Source: Crambe crambe (lineage: Eukaryota > Porifera > Demospongiae > Poecilosclerida > Crambeidae). From it: DNA of 64,000 bases. The stretch lies in the NCBI GenBank assembly GCA_963924555.1, contig OZ004593.1, forward strand, positions 682,001-746,000, written 5' to 3'. The position numbers were made by a program, and so were the translations under genes. The notes beneath the pieces were generated by a model that was not told where the DNA came from, did not search any database, and was given only the letters and a program-made list of their open reading frames with translations. Positions within the stretch are counted from its first letter, which is position 1, and each line of letters opens with the position of its first letter. Positions 30,922 through 44,316 of the stretch are shown one piece after another.

Positions 30922-33900
30922 CGAGGGGAATCCTTATCCTTCCTCCTTCCCTGGCCTCGGTCCTCTCATGAGAGATGTCAAAAATAAAATATGCACAGGT
31001 GAGTGGGAGTGTCAAGGAATATTAAACTGTGTTGCTATGATGAGTCATCACACATCACGACGGTCTTCTGACCTACTCACTCTGAGGAGAGAGTTTTGTG
31101 TGTCTGAGCTGTCTCTGTTCTATTTATAGTATCAAGGGTTGCTGTTAATAGCATATCACATCATGTATGTCTTCTCCCTTAGACTGTGAATTGGTTGCCC
31201 TTCTGGAGGACGATACTGGAATGGAACTGTTGGTGTGCAACAAGATCATCTCCCTGGACCTCCCGGATAAGAAGGTATACAAGAAAATATGGTGTGCTCA
31301 ACAAAATGTACGTAAGAGATTGACTGCTGTAACTTAACAAAGACAATCTTACCCTAAGAGATGGCAGTCTATAACTATTCTAAGGAATGTCTGTTGAACT
31401 AAGACTATAACTCTGTCCTGACTGATCTTTCCTTCAGCACAATGACTGCATGCGTGTGATCTATCGTATGCGTGGGCTCCTTGGGGACGCCACTGAAGAC
31501 ATGATTGAGCAGTTGGACGATGGCAAGGATAAGGACACCAATGAAGAAGAAGAGTACAAAATGGCTGCCATTTTGAGCAGCTGTGGAGGGCTGGATTCCA
31601 TCTTGTCCAGGCTGAGTCATGTCAAGGACTTGATACAGGGTCATGGTCTGATATCGGCTGCTCTCAAGTTGCTTGGTTTCTGTGCAAAGTTGAAAGTGAA
31701 CAGACAGTATTTGCTACACCCTCGACTCAACACGCTCAATGTATTGCTTGGGACATTGGATCAGGTATGGATAATGACTTCACCTTACTCAATTTGCTTA
31801 ACCTCGTACCAGTCCTATTTTCTTATTGTGGGGGCGGGAGAGCAGCACCCGTTTTTCCTGAAATTTTGGGAAAATAGGATACTATTGTTACACTGTCTAT
31901 GTATAGCCTGGGATATCAAACGTATTTACCTTACGCAAAAGTATCACTGCACTAGGATCTGCAATGTTGACCACCCTTTACCCACTTTCCTCTCCCACTA
32001 CGAGGAGCGTTTTGGGAATGGCATAGGAGCACTCAGAGTGACTGAGCGTATCCTCCAAGAGGCAAGCAGCACCAAACAGATCCTTGTTCGCTCTACAAGC
32101 CAAGAAGTAAGAAACTAGTATTCTTCAACTTCTGTCGAGAGCTTGCTCAGTTACTATGGTAACATAAGGGTGAAAAAATCATGTTTTACTCATTCCATTG
32201 TAGGGATTCATCTCTGCCCCAGAGAACCAGATGGAAGGAGATGACCAACTTCAAGTGTTCCTGAAGCACATAGAGAGTCCCTTTGTGCAGTCGAACCTGA
32301 CCCTCCGAGAGGGTCTCATGCACATCATTCCTTTCCTCACCTTTGGAGTCACCAAACACATGAATGTTCTCCTCCAACACTTTGCCCCATATCTGAACTT
32401 TGAAAAGTGAGCTACCAACTTGTGTAAATAGGTGCATATCAGAGAGTGGTAGGATTCTAAAGAGAATCTATCATTATGTGGACATATCTGGTAGACACAT
32501 TCATGTCTTGGTTCATTCTTCACCTCTCTCCTCTAGATTTGATAGTGAACAATCGCCTGAAAATAGATTTTACTTGGACTGTTTCTGTGTGGTGGCCAGA
32601 GGCATAGGGTGAGTGGGTGTGGCTTGTGATCACTTTGATGAGTCATCATACATCACCACGTTACTCACTCCATGGAGAGAGTCAAAAAAATCAGGTTTCC
32701 ATATCAGTGTTTTATTGTGATATTTACCATCTTCCTATAGAAAGATGCAAGTGGAGAGAACCTAAAGGACCTGGCCATAGAGATGAACATAACTCCCTCA
32801 GCTGTCACTTTCCTCAAACAAAAGGTTCCCCAGAAATTGTAAGCTGGTCGGTTGTTCATTTTAGTAATCTTCTTAGCTTATCTTGACTGCACGTTGATTT
32901 CTAGCACTTCACTGGATACCCCCGAGTGGAAGTCAAGCATTGCACAACCAAGTCTCCCATATGTGCTGAAAATGCTGCCATTGGCACTCCAAGACCCAGG
33001 AAGCCTTACTCACAGTTGTTGGTGAACTACATTTGTTGGAACAGGTGGAATCAGACCAGCACATAGGAACACTAGCCGAGAACCTACTGGAGGCAATGAT
33101 GGAAAACAAGGCTTGCCAAGATGAGGTATTTCTATGGAGTTCACCTCACTCTAATTATAAGAATATATTTACAATTTTCTCTTACTGTCACGCTAATTAT
33201 AATGTTTAGATTAAACAAGTACGGAAAACCACTCGTCAGGAAAAGAGGAAACGAGCCATGGCCATGCGTGCCAAGGAACTGGGTTCTCTGGGGATGGAGG
33301 TGAATGAGAAAGGTCAGGTGATTGCTGCCAAGTCCACTCTGGTGAAGGAGATGGAGAAAGAACTGGTGGATGAGGTTGGTCTCAAGTGCTGCATTTGTCT
33401 GGAGGGATATCGCAACCAGCCTAACAAGGTGTGGGAATTGATGTCAAAATAACGACTTTTCTTTTCTTATGTTGACCTTTGATCTTTCTCTTCTGTAGAT
33501 TTTAGGAGTTTATACTTACACACGGAAAGTGACGTTAGACGAGTTTGAGAACAAACCAAAGAAGACCAAAGGTTATTCAACCGTATCTCACTTCAATGTC
33601 GTCCATTACGAGTGCCATTCTTCTGCAGTAACGTCAGTATTCTAAGAATTTACTAGTCCATAATAGTAACCATTATAGTAATATGGGTTCAAAGGTCATT
33701 ATTTGGTGGTTCCCCTGTTACACCTCAATAGTACCAACCAAGTGTGATCATTGGTCACCCTTTCATCGTTAATTATTTTGATCATGTGATTAGGTTGGCC
33801 CGCAGTCGTGATGAGTGGGAGAGTGCTATGTTGCAGAACGCCAACACCAAATGCAATGGACTCCTCCCGATCTGGGGCTCAGAAATCACCGAAACAAACT

Positions 33901-35456
33901 TCTCCAGCTCCTTAGCCAGGCACAACAACTTTCTGCAGGAGTGTACAGGACTCTTTGACCACTCCTACCACATACTAGTCCACGATATCAGGCTCCTCCT
34001 CCTGCGCTTTGCATACGAGAAGTCTTTTAGTGCTGAAAGTGGTGGAGGAGGTCCTCAGAGTAATCTCTACCTCCTTCCTTACGTCATGCATGTGGCCATT
34101 TATGTTCTGAACACGTGAGTTGAGAGAGAGAGAGAGATCTGAACTACAAAGGTGATGTGATTGAATGCAGGACTCGATGTTACCAACGTGAAGAAAAGAA
34201 TTTGGACACTTTCTTGTCGGCACCATCGGACAAATGGGTGTCTTCATCTTATGAGGTTGGAAGGAGGTGCATATTATTGCGAACGAGTTCAGGTTGTGTT
34301 CCTCTCATCTGTAGCTTGATGGTCCCCAGCATGCTGTGGTCCAGTCCTTGTTCCTCCACTCCTTGGCACAATGGAAGCAGCATCGACTCACTTTCCTTCG
34401 TCGTCTCCTTGTTCTAGCTCATTCACGCAGCATCAGTTCTGCTCCCATCAAAACGTGAGTGATGATACACAGTAGTTGGGAAACTTGAAAGATGTACTTT
34501 TTATTTTCCTTTTAGCTTGCCCTCTTCTGATCCTACTGACTTTGCAGTTTACAAGCCTTTCTTGATTCTATTTGGAATGGTTGATGGTCTTCAAAATGCC
34601 TTAAAGGTAACAATGATGACCAGTCCTTCAGTCCCAAGTAGAATCTAATGTTACGCATTCATTTTCGGCTACTCTTTAAACTTTGGTTCACCAACTCATG
34701 ACTACTGGTGGCCATGGTCTAGACATTTGGTGGTAACCATTATAGAACACATGATGGAAGTTTGGAAGAAAACTGAGCAAATTCAATAAAGTTTCTATAT
34801 ATGATTGTAATTTCCCCTCAGGAGGCCAGCCTGGAGGACTCTGTGTGTGGTGCTGACATTCCCCCTGCCATGCTGGAGTTTATTAGGAACAATGACGTAG
34901 CTGTGATGGAAGGATGTGACAAGGTAAAGTGAAATCTCCTGTCATTATTACACGATAATGATCCATTGATGTTCCAGGTGTTGACCCTTTACCAGGAAAA
35001 GTTACTAACTGTAGACTCCTTTGGGGTATTCTGTCAAGTTATAGGTAAGATACCTGCTGGATAGAAAGTGTGTGACTTATGAGTGGTGCGCACTTACAGT
35101 GCACAGTGTAACCTCCGAGTAAAGGACACTTTGGAATCAGCCACTTTGTTCTTTGTCGAGAGGTTGTCCTTTTCTCTCTTTTTAAGAGATTTAAACTACT
35201 AAATGCTATGGGAAAGGGGCCCAAAAGCTTCGTTGGAAGGTCACCTTTCTTGGCAGGTCCTTTATCGGAAGTCACACAGTAGATTCTAAGTGAAATTTCT
35301 GTTTTACGGTATATGCTTGGCATCCACTGGTCACCAGAGAGATGACTTGATTTGGACCAATCACCTTGATGAGTGTGTTTTTGTATTACTGCAGGCATCG
35401 ATGCTATTGCTAACCAAGAGAACTTTATTATTGAACTGATAGAATCTTTAGTTTAG
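30922..35456 (+). pseudogene. Duplicate of the UBR4 3' exons (exon 32 to the end)
   Basis: Collinear with 15618-20152 including introns. It starts in the middle of an exon ([17 protein letters not shown]) and ends at the same TAG. Many exons are unchanged, and long intronic stretches in the 3' part differ at only a few positions, so the copy is recent or gene-converted. Two differences are telling: an in-frame loss of 18 nt in the exon near 32030, and an 11-nt loss in the exon near 32970 (atgctgccattgg against atgctgactggcctctgccattgg), which shifts the frame. It lacks the first 4,000 or so codons and any visible promoter, so it is most likely a pseudogene. It could still act as a conversion donor. 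Confidence 0.85.
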
Positions 35457-35562
35457 TAAGACATTCTTATTTAATGTTCCATTTTGTTGTGGCTTTCATG
35501 AGTGTATAGAATTAGAAGAAGATTGACTGTTAGTACAACTGCAGCAATGTGAAGGTTTTATA

Positions 35563-35968
35563 ATGTGCAGTGGGCACTGCACTGGGACTGAGGCATCCAC
35601 ACAAAGATGCAGACCTTGCATGTGGAAGATGAAGTGATGGACACCAGTATATGTTCCCACCTGGTTCAGTTATAATCCCTTGGGTATTTATTGAACAACT
35701 ATAATACCTTGAGACATTGCCTCTGCCAATGAGCAGATCCTCTGTCAATGCATGCAAGTGATTGTTTCACAGTCCCAAGGGGTAGACATGCGAGGATTGT
35801 GTTTGTGAACACTCATTGATCTGGAGCACAAATGCATTGAGTTAAGGAGGAAAGAATCGGAAGCTAATAGAGATGGTGAAGTCATACTCCAGATAGCCCC
35901 GAGGTGTCATGTGGTCCGCCAGCTTGCCACAGTCTCCAAGATGGGAGATGAGCTGCTGTGTACCAAGG
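35563..35968 (+). pseudogene. Relics of death-domain and GTPase 3' exons, second copy
   Basis: The same relics as at 20258-20603. The death-domain fragment lies at about 35563-35670 and the GTPase tail fragment at about 35927-35968. They are followed by the shared upstream region of the GTPase genes. Confidence 0.7.
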
Positions 35969-36202
35969 GTCGTGTAAAAAGGATATAGTTGTATCTCGGG
36001 GTGGAGATCTTGTAGAGGCAAGTTTATATACTCCACACAGTTGTTATTGGGTCTGAAATCGAAGTAGTGGAGAGTGACTCCATGCTATTAGCAGATAGCT
36101 ACAGAAGTCACGTGGTATCTTACGTTGTATTTGTGGAGCCCCACCCACCAAGGGATAACTTTCTGCACCACACCCAGTAATAGTTTCGCCCCACTGCTTC
36201 GT

Positions 36203-36228
36203 GTAGTCTGGCTTAAAGCCAGACTACG
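36203..36228. repeat. Perfect hairpin ending right at a start codon
   Basis: GTAGTCTGGCT and its reverse complement AGCCAGACTAC are separated by only 2-3 bases. They end 1-2 bases before the ATG of GTPase gene 2. The corresponding place in gene 1 (about 20990-21015) has only an imperfect version. Confidence 0.7.
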
Positions 36229-39200
36229 ATGGCAAGTAAGGAATTAGAGAAAGTAAGTTGTAATACTGATGTTAATGATAATTGATATGGATCCATGATC
36301 AACAGCTTGCTAGCTATAGGCGGTTAAGTTTGCAGCTGCATACAGACAGGTAGCAACTAACTGTGGCAGCTGCCGGTCGTAGTTTTAGCTTTATTGAAAC
36401 TTGTACTTGGTAGCTAGCATAGATCTATAAAAACTGGATAGCAGCTATTTTAACTTGCCTCTAGGCATAATTTTAGTGCCTATAGACTTTGCTTTTGAAA
36501 ATAGCTAGTTAGTTACTGTTTAGCTATTGTTAGTTGTATCAGGTGGTGAGCTAATTTATCTATCCTCACAGATAAGGGAGGGTATCAAGGATAATAAAAG
36601 GGTGAGTTAGTGCTGTGTGTGTGTGTGGTAACCTTCTAGAGACCAATATTCATACCATGCCATATTTGGTTATTTCCCATAATTCATGGCACTTGAGTCA
36701 TGTTATCATGTGTAGATAAGGACTTGTGGTGAAAGGTTCATATCCTGTGTTAGCCCATCACCCTCATTCTATGCCCACTCATAACCCTGAGAGTGAAAGT
36801 AGGCCGTGTGCAGTGAGGGGTTGCTCATTGACCCACTAAACTTCATGACCTTAAAGTAGATGTTACCAGCATATTGTCCTCCATGTTTGGTGGATGTGCC
36901 TCATTCAGTGTCTGTGCAGGACCCTTCAGTTTCGCCAAGAAATGCTGACTCAGCATGTAATGATATACTCCCCAGCCGAGGGAATTGTGTGGGTCCTAGA
37001 GACTCATGGACCCCATGGCTGTATAGAGCATAGTTCACTCTATATATCCTCCGTGTTTGGAATCTACAACTCGAATGCCTTGCATGCTAGACCCCTGCTC
37101 AATTTTCTCCAAGCCTTTTTTGACATACAAATGTCCACTCAAGTGTGCCGAGGGAAGTGGGCGTGGTCTATTGAATCATAGACCCCTTGACCTTATAGAG
37201 CATGATTCACTCTACAAGTTCTCCAAGTTTGGAGGCCGTAGCTCACATGCTGTGCGTGTGGTGATTTTTTTTTGTGGTGCATGATGGCTGTCTTTGTGTG
37301 TTGGTTGTATGGTTGTCTCACCTTCTCTCTCTCACTCCTCACAGGGGAAGGCATGGAGGCAGGGGAGAATAAAGGTCTATGAACAGGTGAGTGATGAGTG
37401 TAGCAGTGGTGTGATGAGGGCGTGGCATGTGGCCCAGTCCATACCTGGTGTGTGTTCCATGTGTGCAGGGGATTGCTAGATGGCAGAAAAGCATCAATGA
37501 CCCCTCCACTGATGAGAGTGAGAGGGAAAGGCTGAAGGGGGAGGTGGAGGGATATAAGGGACACATCCAGAAGCATAAACAAGAAATTAATGGCTATAAT
37601 AAAGCAATTCTTGCCTTAGGGGAAAAAGAAGGTAAGTCACAATAATAATTATACAAAGTACAAAGAAGTCATGTAATAGTGATGTTGTGGTTAATTAATT
37701 TTAACATGATGATGTAATTAATGTAGAATTAAATTTAATACGCATGTCACACGTAAGTAAGGTTAATTAGTATGAAAATTAATTAATTAAAAGGAGGTGA
37801 AATTAATTAATAATGTCTCAGGCCATAACTTTAGAATGCAATGAGCTATCAACTTCAAACAAAGTGCATTCTATTCCAAAAAATTATTTCTTTCAGTCCT
37901 TGTGACTCAGTTGTGATGTAATTAAGCAGGAGTATGAGCTGTATAACTGTCCCTATAATTGATTTATATAATACTTGAGTATATTATAATTGTACTGACT
38001 ATTTTGATTGTTTCGATGCTTTTTTCTTAGTTACTTTAGCCATTTCTGATGTGAAAAATCGAAACCTCTTCAAAGAAGCCATGCGAGGTGGCTACATCAA
38101 GTTCATACCTTTGGGAATAGGCATATTTGGTTATGCAGGTTCTGGGAAGAGTCACGTTTTGGCGCTGATGTTAGGGGAACGCCCTCCTCGGTTGCGTATC
38201 AGCACAGCCTGTGCCACAAAGCCCGTACGAGCCATATCCCACAGTAGGATTGGGAGAGGTGGCAGGAAATTCAAGAGGATATGCGACAAGGATTACTCAA
38301 AGATGATGATGAAGACAGCAAGGGACAGTGTTGCTGGATGCAATGAGCCAATAGAATGCAGTGAGCCAACAGTTAAGTGGAGTGAGAAGCTACGCAAGTT
38401 TTTCGAAAGGTCCCCCAAGTCCACTCCCCCCACTGCTCCCCCTGACCCCCCTGACCCCACTGACCAGGTAGAGAAGGATTTAATAGTAGACTTCCTCCAA
38501 CCAGGAGAGGATGTGGAGTCGTTGGAAGACCAGACTGTTGGAGACGTAACTGACAGTGGTGGACAACCCCAGTTCTTGGAAATACTGCCAAGATTTATCG
38601 ATGATCTCTCCCTCGCCATACTGGTGACCAACCTCAGCCAACGTCTGGACGACTATCCCGTGAATTACTACTTCAACGACCAGGGGCAGTCTGTTGGAGA
38701 AGGAGTGAAGTCATCACTCACCAACGAGCAGATTCTCCGTCGTTTCATGCAGATGATCGTATCCAAATCTCAGGGAAGTAAACGTGTGAGGTTCGTATTT
38801 GTGGGCACGCATCGCGATTTGGAACACGTGTGCACTGAGTTGAGAGAGGAGAAGAATCGTAAGCTGAAGGACATGGTCGTGTCCTTTGGTCTGGAAGATA
38901 GCGTCATTTACCAAGATCGACAGTTTAACAAGCTTATCTTTGCCCTCAACGCCAAGGAGCCTGAAGATGTGGATCGTCAAAGAGCTGATGAGCTGGTAGA
39001 TCTGATGATGGATGCTTCTGCCGCTGATTCCATCATCATCCCAGTCAGCTATTATGGTGTGGAGTTGACTCTAAAGCAAAAGGTGCAGGAGTCAAATCAG
39101 ATAGCATTTCTTGAATCAGACATCCTGAGTGAAGTAGCCCACTACCACTTCAACGAGGAGTCCTTGAAGGGAGCTTTGCAGTATCTTCACAATATTAAGC

Positions 39201-40515
39201 GGATCTTCTACTTTGAGGAAGATTTTCCTAATGTGGTGATTGGAGAGCCTCAGGCCGTCCTCGATAAGCTTACCGAGTTGGTGGCATACCACATCGAGCT
39301 GACCACCAACCCCAAGAAGCAGGAAGCACTGGAAGGGAAGTGGAAGAAGTTCAGTCAGTGTGGGATCCTCAACATCGACTGTCTGAAGAAGTTCCCAGGC
39401 CAGTATGTGGATGGTGTGTTCTCTCCTGCCGACATGATGAAGTTGTTTGAGAAGCTGTTCATTGTGTCAGAGGTGAATCAGGGGGAGTATTTGATGCCGT
39501 GCGTCTTACCCATGGATCCTCAAACCAGCTGCAATCCGGAATGCGAGACACAATCGGTCCCACCCATGGTCCTCCACTTTACCAGAGGTGTGCCAAGACA
39601 TGGGGTCTACTGTGGCACCATCTGCCATGTGATGACTGAAGCAAAGTGGAAGTTGTTAGAAGATCCCACGACTGGCGAGCCATTTCACATCACCAGAAAT
39701 AGCGTCCATTTCTCTATTCCCGGCTATCGAGGGAAGGTCACCATCAATGACAGCCTCGACTCCTTCTTCCTGGTGTCTCTCCACATCCCTCGTGATGTAC
39801 CGTCTTATTCTCAAACTCTATCTCAAATGTGCATAGAGGTCCGAGATACCCTCATCAAGGCAATCAACAACGTCACAGAGAAGCTAAACTACACTCCAGA
39901 CAGCCCCGAGGTGGCCTTCCTGTGTGAGCAACACAAGGACCTTCCCCTCCATCCTGCTACAATCTCCAAGATGGGAGATGAGTTGCTGTGTACCAAGAAT
40001 AATGACAAAGGAGGAATTCTAACTGACCAGCACAGGGTCTGGCTCAAAGGTGAGTGAAGTTAGTTACATTCGTTTTGTAATTCATGAATTCATGATTGGG
40101 TGTTGACTGTATATGCACCTCCAGAAACTATATCTGCTTCTTCCAAAAAAGCCACTTCCCATAACCTATCAACAGCTGACCACTTCAAAGTTGCTAAAAT
40201 CCTTGAGGATCTGAATAATGTGCAGCTGATACGCCTGGGCACTGCACTGGGGCTGAAGTATCCACACTTGCAGAGGATGCAGACCTTGCCTGACGATATG
40301 GTGTTTGCGTGGTTGAACATGGAAGACGAGGTGATGGACACCAGTGGTATTCCCACCTGGTCCAGTTTGATCAAAGCCCTAGAGGACACCGACCAGAAAG
40401 GGGTTGCTTCACGCATCAGGAAAGGTAAGTTTGGACCACCCTATTGTGTTGATGATCATGTGATGTATTGTATCTATAATCCCTCATAGAGCAACACAGT
40501 AACCACCACAAGTGA
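36229..40515 (+). CDS. P-loop GTPase with C-terminal death domain, gene 2, about 867 residues
   Basis: Seven exons in compatible phase: 36229-36252, 36572-36601, 37345-37386, 37469-37631, 38031-40049, 40125-40424, 40490-40515 (TGA). The large exon is about 93% identical to that of gene 1 by eye, with the same P-loop GYAGSGKS, DSGGQPQF and FVGTHRDLE motifs. It has a longer proline-rich insert (about 38410-38465). The C-terminus is a different death domain, DHFKVAKILEDLNNVQLIRL to SSLIKALEDTDQKGVASRIRK, joined directly without the Ser/Pro linker exons of gene 1. The N-terminal coil exons are also more diverged. Location and role are inferred to be as for gene 1. A diverged receptor or adaptor interface is likely because both ends differ. 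Confidence 0.83.
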
Positions 40516-40789
40516 ACCATTCACATCACATAACAGTTTGATCCTTTTTGTGTACCTGTCTGTAGCTGTGTATATGTTTTGTTGACGACCTTTTACCAAA
40601 TATTATTGCACTCACGCACGCGCGAGACCAGACTATAGTAGTCTAGCTAGACTAGCCAGATTTATAATAATCGTTCTGCAGGTGGACCGAGGTGAGTGCT
40701 GGGATATGTGTGTCTTTGAGTGTAATATCGATCCTCCTCCTATACACTAACAGCAGTATCATAACTCTGGGAGTGCGCTTTATTCTGCT
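40516..40789. other. Spacer between GTPase gene 2 and RTEL1-like copy A
   Basis: About 270 bp with a run of gtagtctagctagactagccaga (40636-40660), reminiscent of the hairpin arm at 36203. No gene seen; a promoter for copy A may lie here. Confidence 0.4.
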
Positions 40790-41972
40790 ATGGAGGATGG
40801 AGAGCACACAGTATGTCACATTAGTGATGTGGTGGTGGAATTTCCCTTTCAACCTTACTCCTGTCAGCTGGCCTACATGGAGAAAGTCATCCAGGCCCTG
40901 CAAAAGGCAAGTCCTCATGGACACCTCCTGAACTAATCATCCCATTCAAGATGTTATAGGTTTCAGATATGGAACTGCTTTCCTTTGTCCCATTCCCAGA
41001 CCCAGAGTCGCCATCATTGGTTCCAGGGAGCAGCTATGTATCCATGGAGAAGTATCCAAGAAGGAGACTAATGCCCCCCCCCCCCCAATTACCTTCATAA
41101 TCGATTTTTCTCTGAGGTTCACTTATGCCGAGCAAAAGTGAAGAACCACAGCTGCTTCTACTACAACAACACTGATGGTGAGTTTTGCTGACATGGCACT
41201 TATCGGGTGGTATTACTTTCACAATGCAGTGAGGAGATTGAGTGGGATTGAACAGGTGATGGACGTGGAGGACCTCGTGCTAGTTGGTAACAGGCAAAAG
41301 TAGGTGTGGCCTTCATATTACATGGAAGAGATGAAGTAATCCTCTTCCATATACAGAATGTGTCCTTATTATCTAGCAAAGGAGCTGAAGTCCAATGCAG
41401 ATGTGATATTCATTACATACTAGATTTAAAGGTCAGAATAGAGTCATGTGACTGTCATATGATATGGATTAGTCCCTTTTTTTGTTTGTTTGTTTGTTTG
41501 TTTGTTTTTGCAGACTCGGCAGATGCATGGTGTGGATGTGGAAGGGACTGTGGTGATATTGGACGAGGCTCACAACATAGTGAGTATTGGATGTCGAGGG
41601 TGACCTTTGTCTCACTGTTAGTGATTGTTGCACTCATATGTACGTAGGAGAGGGTGTGTGAGGACTCTGCATCCTTTGACCTCACGTCTAGTGACATTGC
41701 CCTGTGCATAGGAGACATTTAGCCACATTCTTCTCAAGTACAAGCCGGACACTGATAGTCCCCAGGAGGAAGGTGGGTGTGGCACAAAGGGGCAGGCCCT
41801 CAGTTACTGTTGCTATGCATGTTTTTTCAGGAGAGGAGGAAGACATTCAAGATTATGTGAACTTAAAAGGTCAATTTAATAGTTTGTGTGGTGGTTGATG
41901 CTATTACCCTGAATCTCTTTCAAACCCTCCATGTTTTGGATACTTTGTAGCATCCTTACCCTTTATGAAATG

Positions 41973-42052
41973 CCTTGCCCTTTGACCCTTCATGGTATTA
42001 CCCTTGCCCTTTGACCCTTCATGGTATTACCCTTGCCCTTTGACCCTTTATG
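41973..42052. repeat. Three tandem 29-bp repeats
   Basis: ccttgccctttgaccctt(c)atggtatta recurs three times in an intron of RTEL1-like copy A. Copy B has a shorter form near 59245-59290. Confidence 0.8.
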
Positions 42053-43074
42053 ATATCTGCAGAGTTTTTTCTGGCCATTGAGAGGACACTTGATAAAGTC
42101 ACTTTTCCTAGTGGCAAGAAACAGGAGGTAGTCATGCCTGGAGAGTGAGTGTTGGATGTGTATCTTATGTTAGTCATCAGTCTTGACTTCTTCCTCCAGT
42201 TACATCTTTAAGTTCTTCGGTTCTGCTGGTCTGAGACAGGACACATGCAGCATGTTGCTGGACCAGTGTGCCAAGGCCATCACTTTCCTCACCACCGACC
42301 CTCACTCCGTCCACAGAAATGGAAACAACATACAAAAGTTTGTGGATGCTGTCAAGGTTAGAAGAAGCTTAAAAATATTAGCATATCAATAACTGCCTTG
42401 TAGAGTTTTGGAATATTTGTTTCTTTTCTTAGATTGCGTTCAGCTCTGCCTCCACCCCCTCAGGCCGGAATGCCTCCCATCACTATAAAGTGTTCATCAA
42501 GTCTGAAGAGAATCTTTACAAGAACAAGAAGACTAACACATGGACTGTATCTCCATCAGACACAGCAAAAAGAGAAAGTAAATCAAAAAAAAATATTATG
42601 TCTTGTTGAAACTATTTCTTGTTGCAGTTCGTACCATTAGCTACTGGTGCTTTAGTCCTGGACATGCCATGGCAGATCTAGTGAGACAAGGAGTATGATC
42701 CGTCATCTTGACCTCAGGCACTCTCTCTCCCCTCAACTCCTTCTCCTCAGAACTTCAAATGTATGTTCCTTCTTCAAACCTCCTCCTATTAGGTTCATGT
42801 TAACTCAATTTTCTACCCCCTTCTACTACTGCTGCTGTACGTAGAGATTTCCCCATCAGCTATGAGGGTCCTCACGTCATCATGGAACAGCAGATCTGGG
42901 TGGGTGTGGTCTCAAAGGGATGTGATGGCATAGCTCTCAACTCGTGTTATAACAACAGGTAACTAACTGGTTAATAATATCAATATGGTGGTATATTCTT
43001 TCTCCTTTTCTTTCAAAGGACAAATCTCTCCTACCAGAGTAGCCTTGGAAACACTCTTGGTAAGTTTATGGATA

Positions 43075-43160
43075 AGAGTCATGTGCCAGTCTCATGTGCA
43101 TGGATGAGAGTCATGTGCCAGTCACATGTGCATGGACGAGAGTCATGTGCCAGTCACGTT
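43075..43160. repeat. Tandem 31-bp repeats (gagtcatgtgccagtcacatgtgcatgga)
   Basis: Nearly three copies of a unit rich in CATGTG/CACATG hexamers in an intron of RTEL1-like copy A. Confidence 0.8.
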
Positions 43161-43471
43161 ATGATTGTTCTATGTCTTTCATTATAGTGAACTTCTCTGG
43201 TTCTGTACCCCATGGTCTCCTTGTCTTCTTCCCCTCCTACCCAGTCATGCATGGCTGTGTGGAAAAGTGGCGGGTGAGCTCTTATATCACATGACCCTGT
43301 CACATGACCACATGCACCTGAGGCACCATCATCATGTGCTATGTACATTTTATCACATGACTTGATAGGAGAGATAGGAGAGTGGAAATATGCAAATGAT
43401 TGAGCAAAATAAATCTGTCTTCCTGGAACCAAGGAGAAAGGCTGAATTCAACCCAGTGAGTTGTTATTTGT

Positions 43472-43505
43472 GTTTGTTTGTTTGTTTGTTTGTTTGTTTG
43501 TTTGT
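43472..43505. repeat. (TTTG)n microsatellite
   Basis: A tetranucleotide run in an RTEL1-like copy A intron. A similar run lies at 41480-41506. Confidence 0.9.
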
Positions 43506-44273
43506 TCATTGTTTGTTGGTTGTGTTTCTAATTGCAGACGATGGATGCATTCTACGAGCATATCACTGACCCAGCTCACAATGGTGCTGCCTTCTTTGCT
43601 GTGTGTCGAGGGAAGGTAAGTTGGGAAGTGTCATCATGTTTTTCATTCATAATGTTATCCTCTCTCTCTCTCTCTTGAAGGTGCGTGAGGGTTTGGACTT
43701 TGCAGACATGAATGGAAGAGCAGTGGTGATCACTGGTCTCCCCTACCCTCCAAGAATGGACCCAAAGGCAAGTGTGTGTATCCATCCTTACCCATCCTAG
43801 CCTCGTACCCAGGCTTTATCTTTTGTGGGGAGGAGGAAGTTGTAGACTACTAAAAAGTGTAATGGATCCCAAGGATTTAACACATGCAATGTAAGCCACA
43901 CCCTTTTCCTCTTCCTGTTTGAGGAATACAAGCTAGCATTATGTAATCCATTCCCTATGGATATAATACATGTCATGGTTTGAAACTCACTGGATTTTTA
44001 AATTTTTGGCAGGTGATGTTGAAGATGGAATACTTGCAGGACAATAAGCATTGTCATGATGTAAGTGTCTATCAACTACCATTAACATACCACATCACAC
44101 ACTATCCAGCAAAGCACATTGTTGGCATCTCCTGTCTCAGGGTCTGAGTGGGGATGAGTGGTACAAGCAGCAAGCATCCCGTGCAGTCAACCAAGCCGTG
44201 GGGAGAGTCATTCGACATAAACACGACTATGGCGCCATCATACTCTGTGACGAAAGGTACTTGAAATTGAGAA

Positions 44274-44313
<40 letters not shown>
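44274..44313. repeat. (GA)n microsatellite
   Basis: An uninterrupted GA run in the last intron of RTEL1-like copy A. Confidence 0.95.
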
Positions 44314-44316
<3 letters not shown>

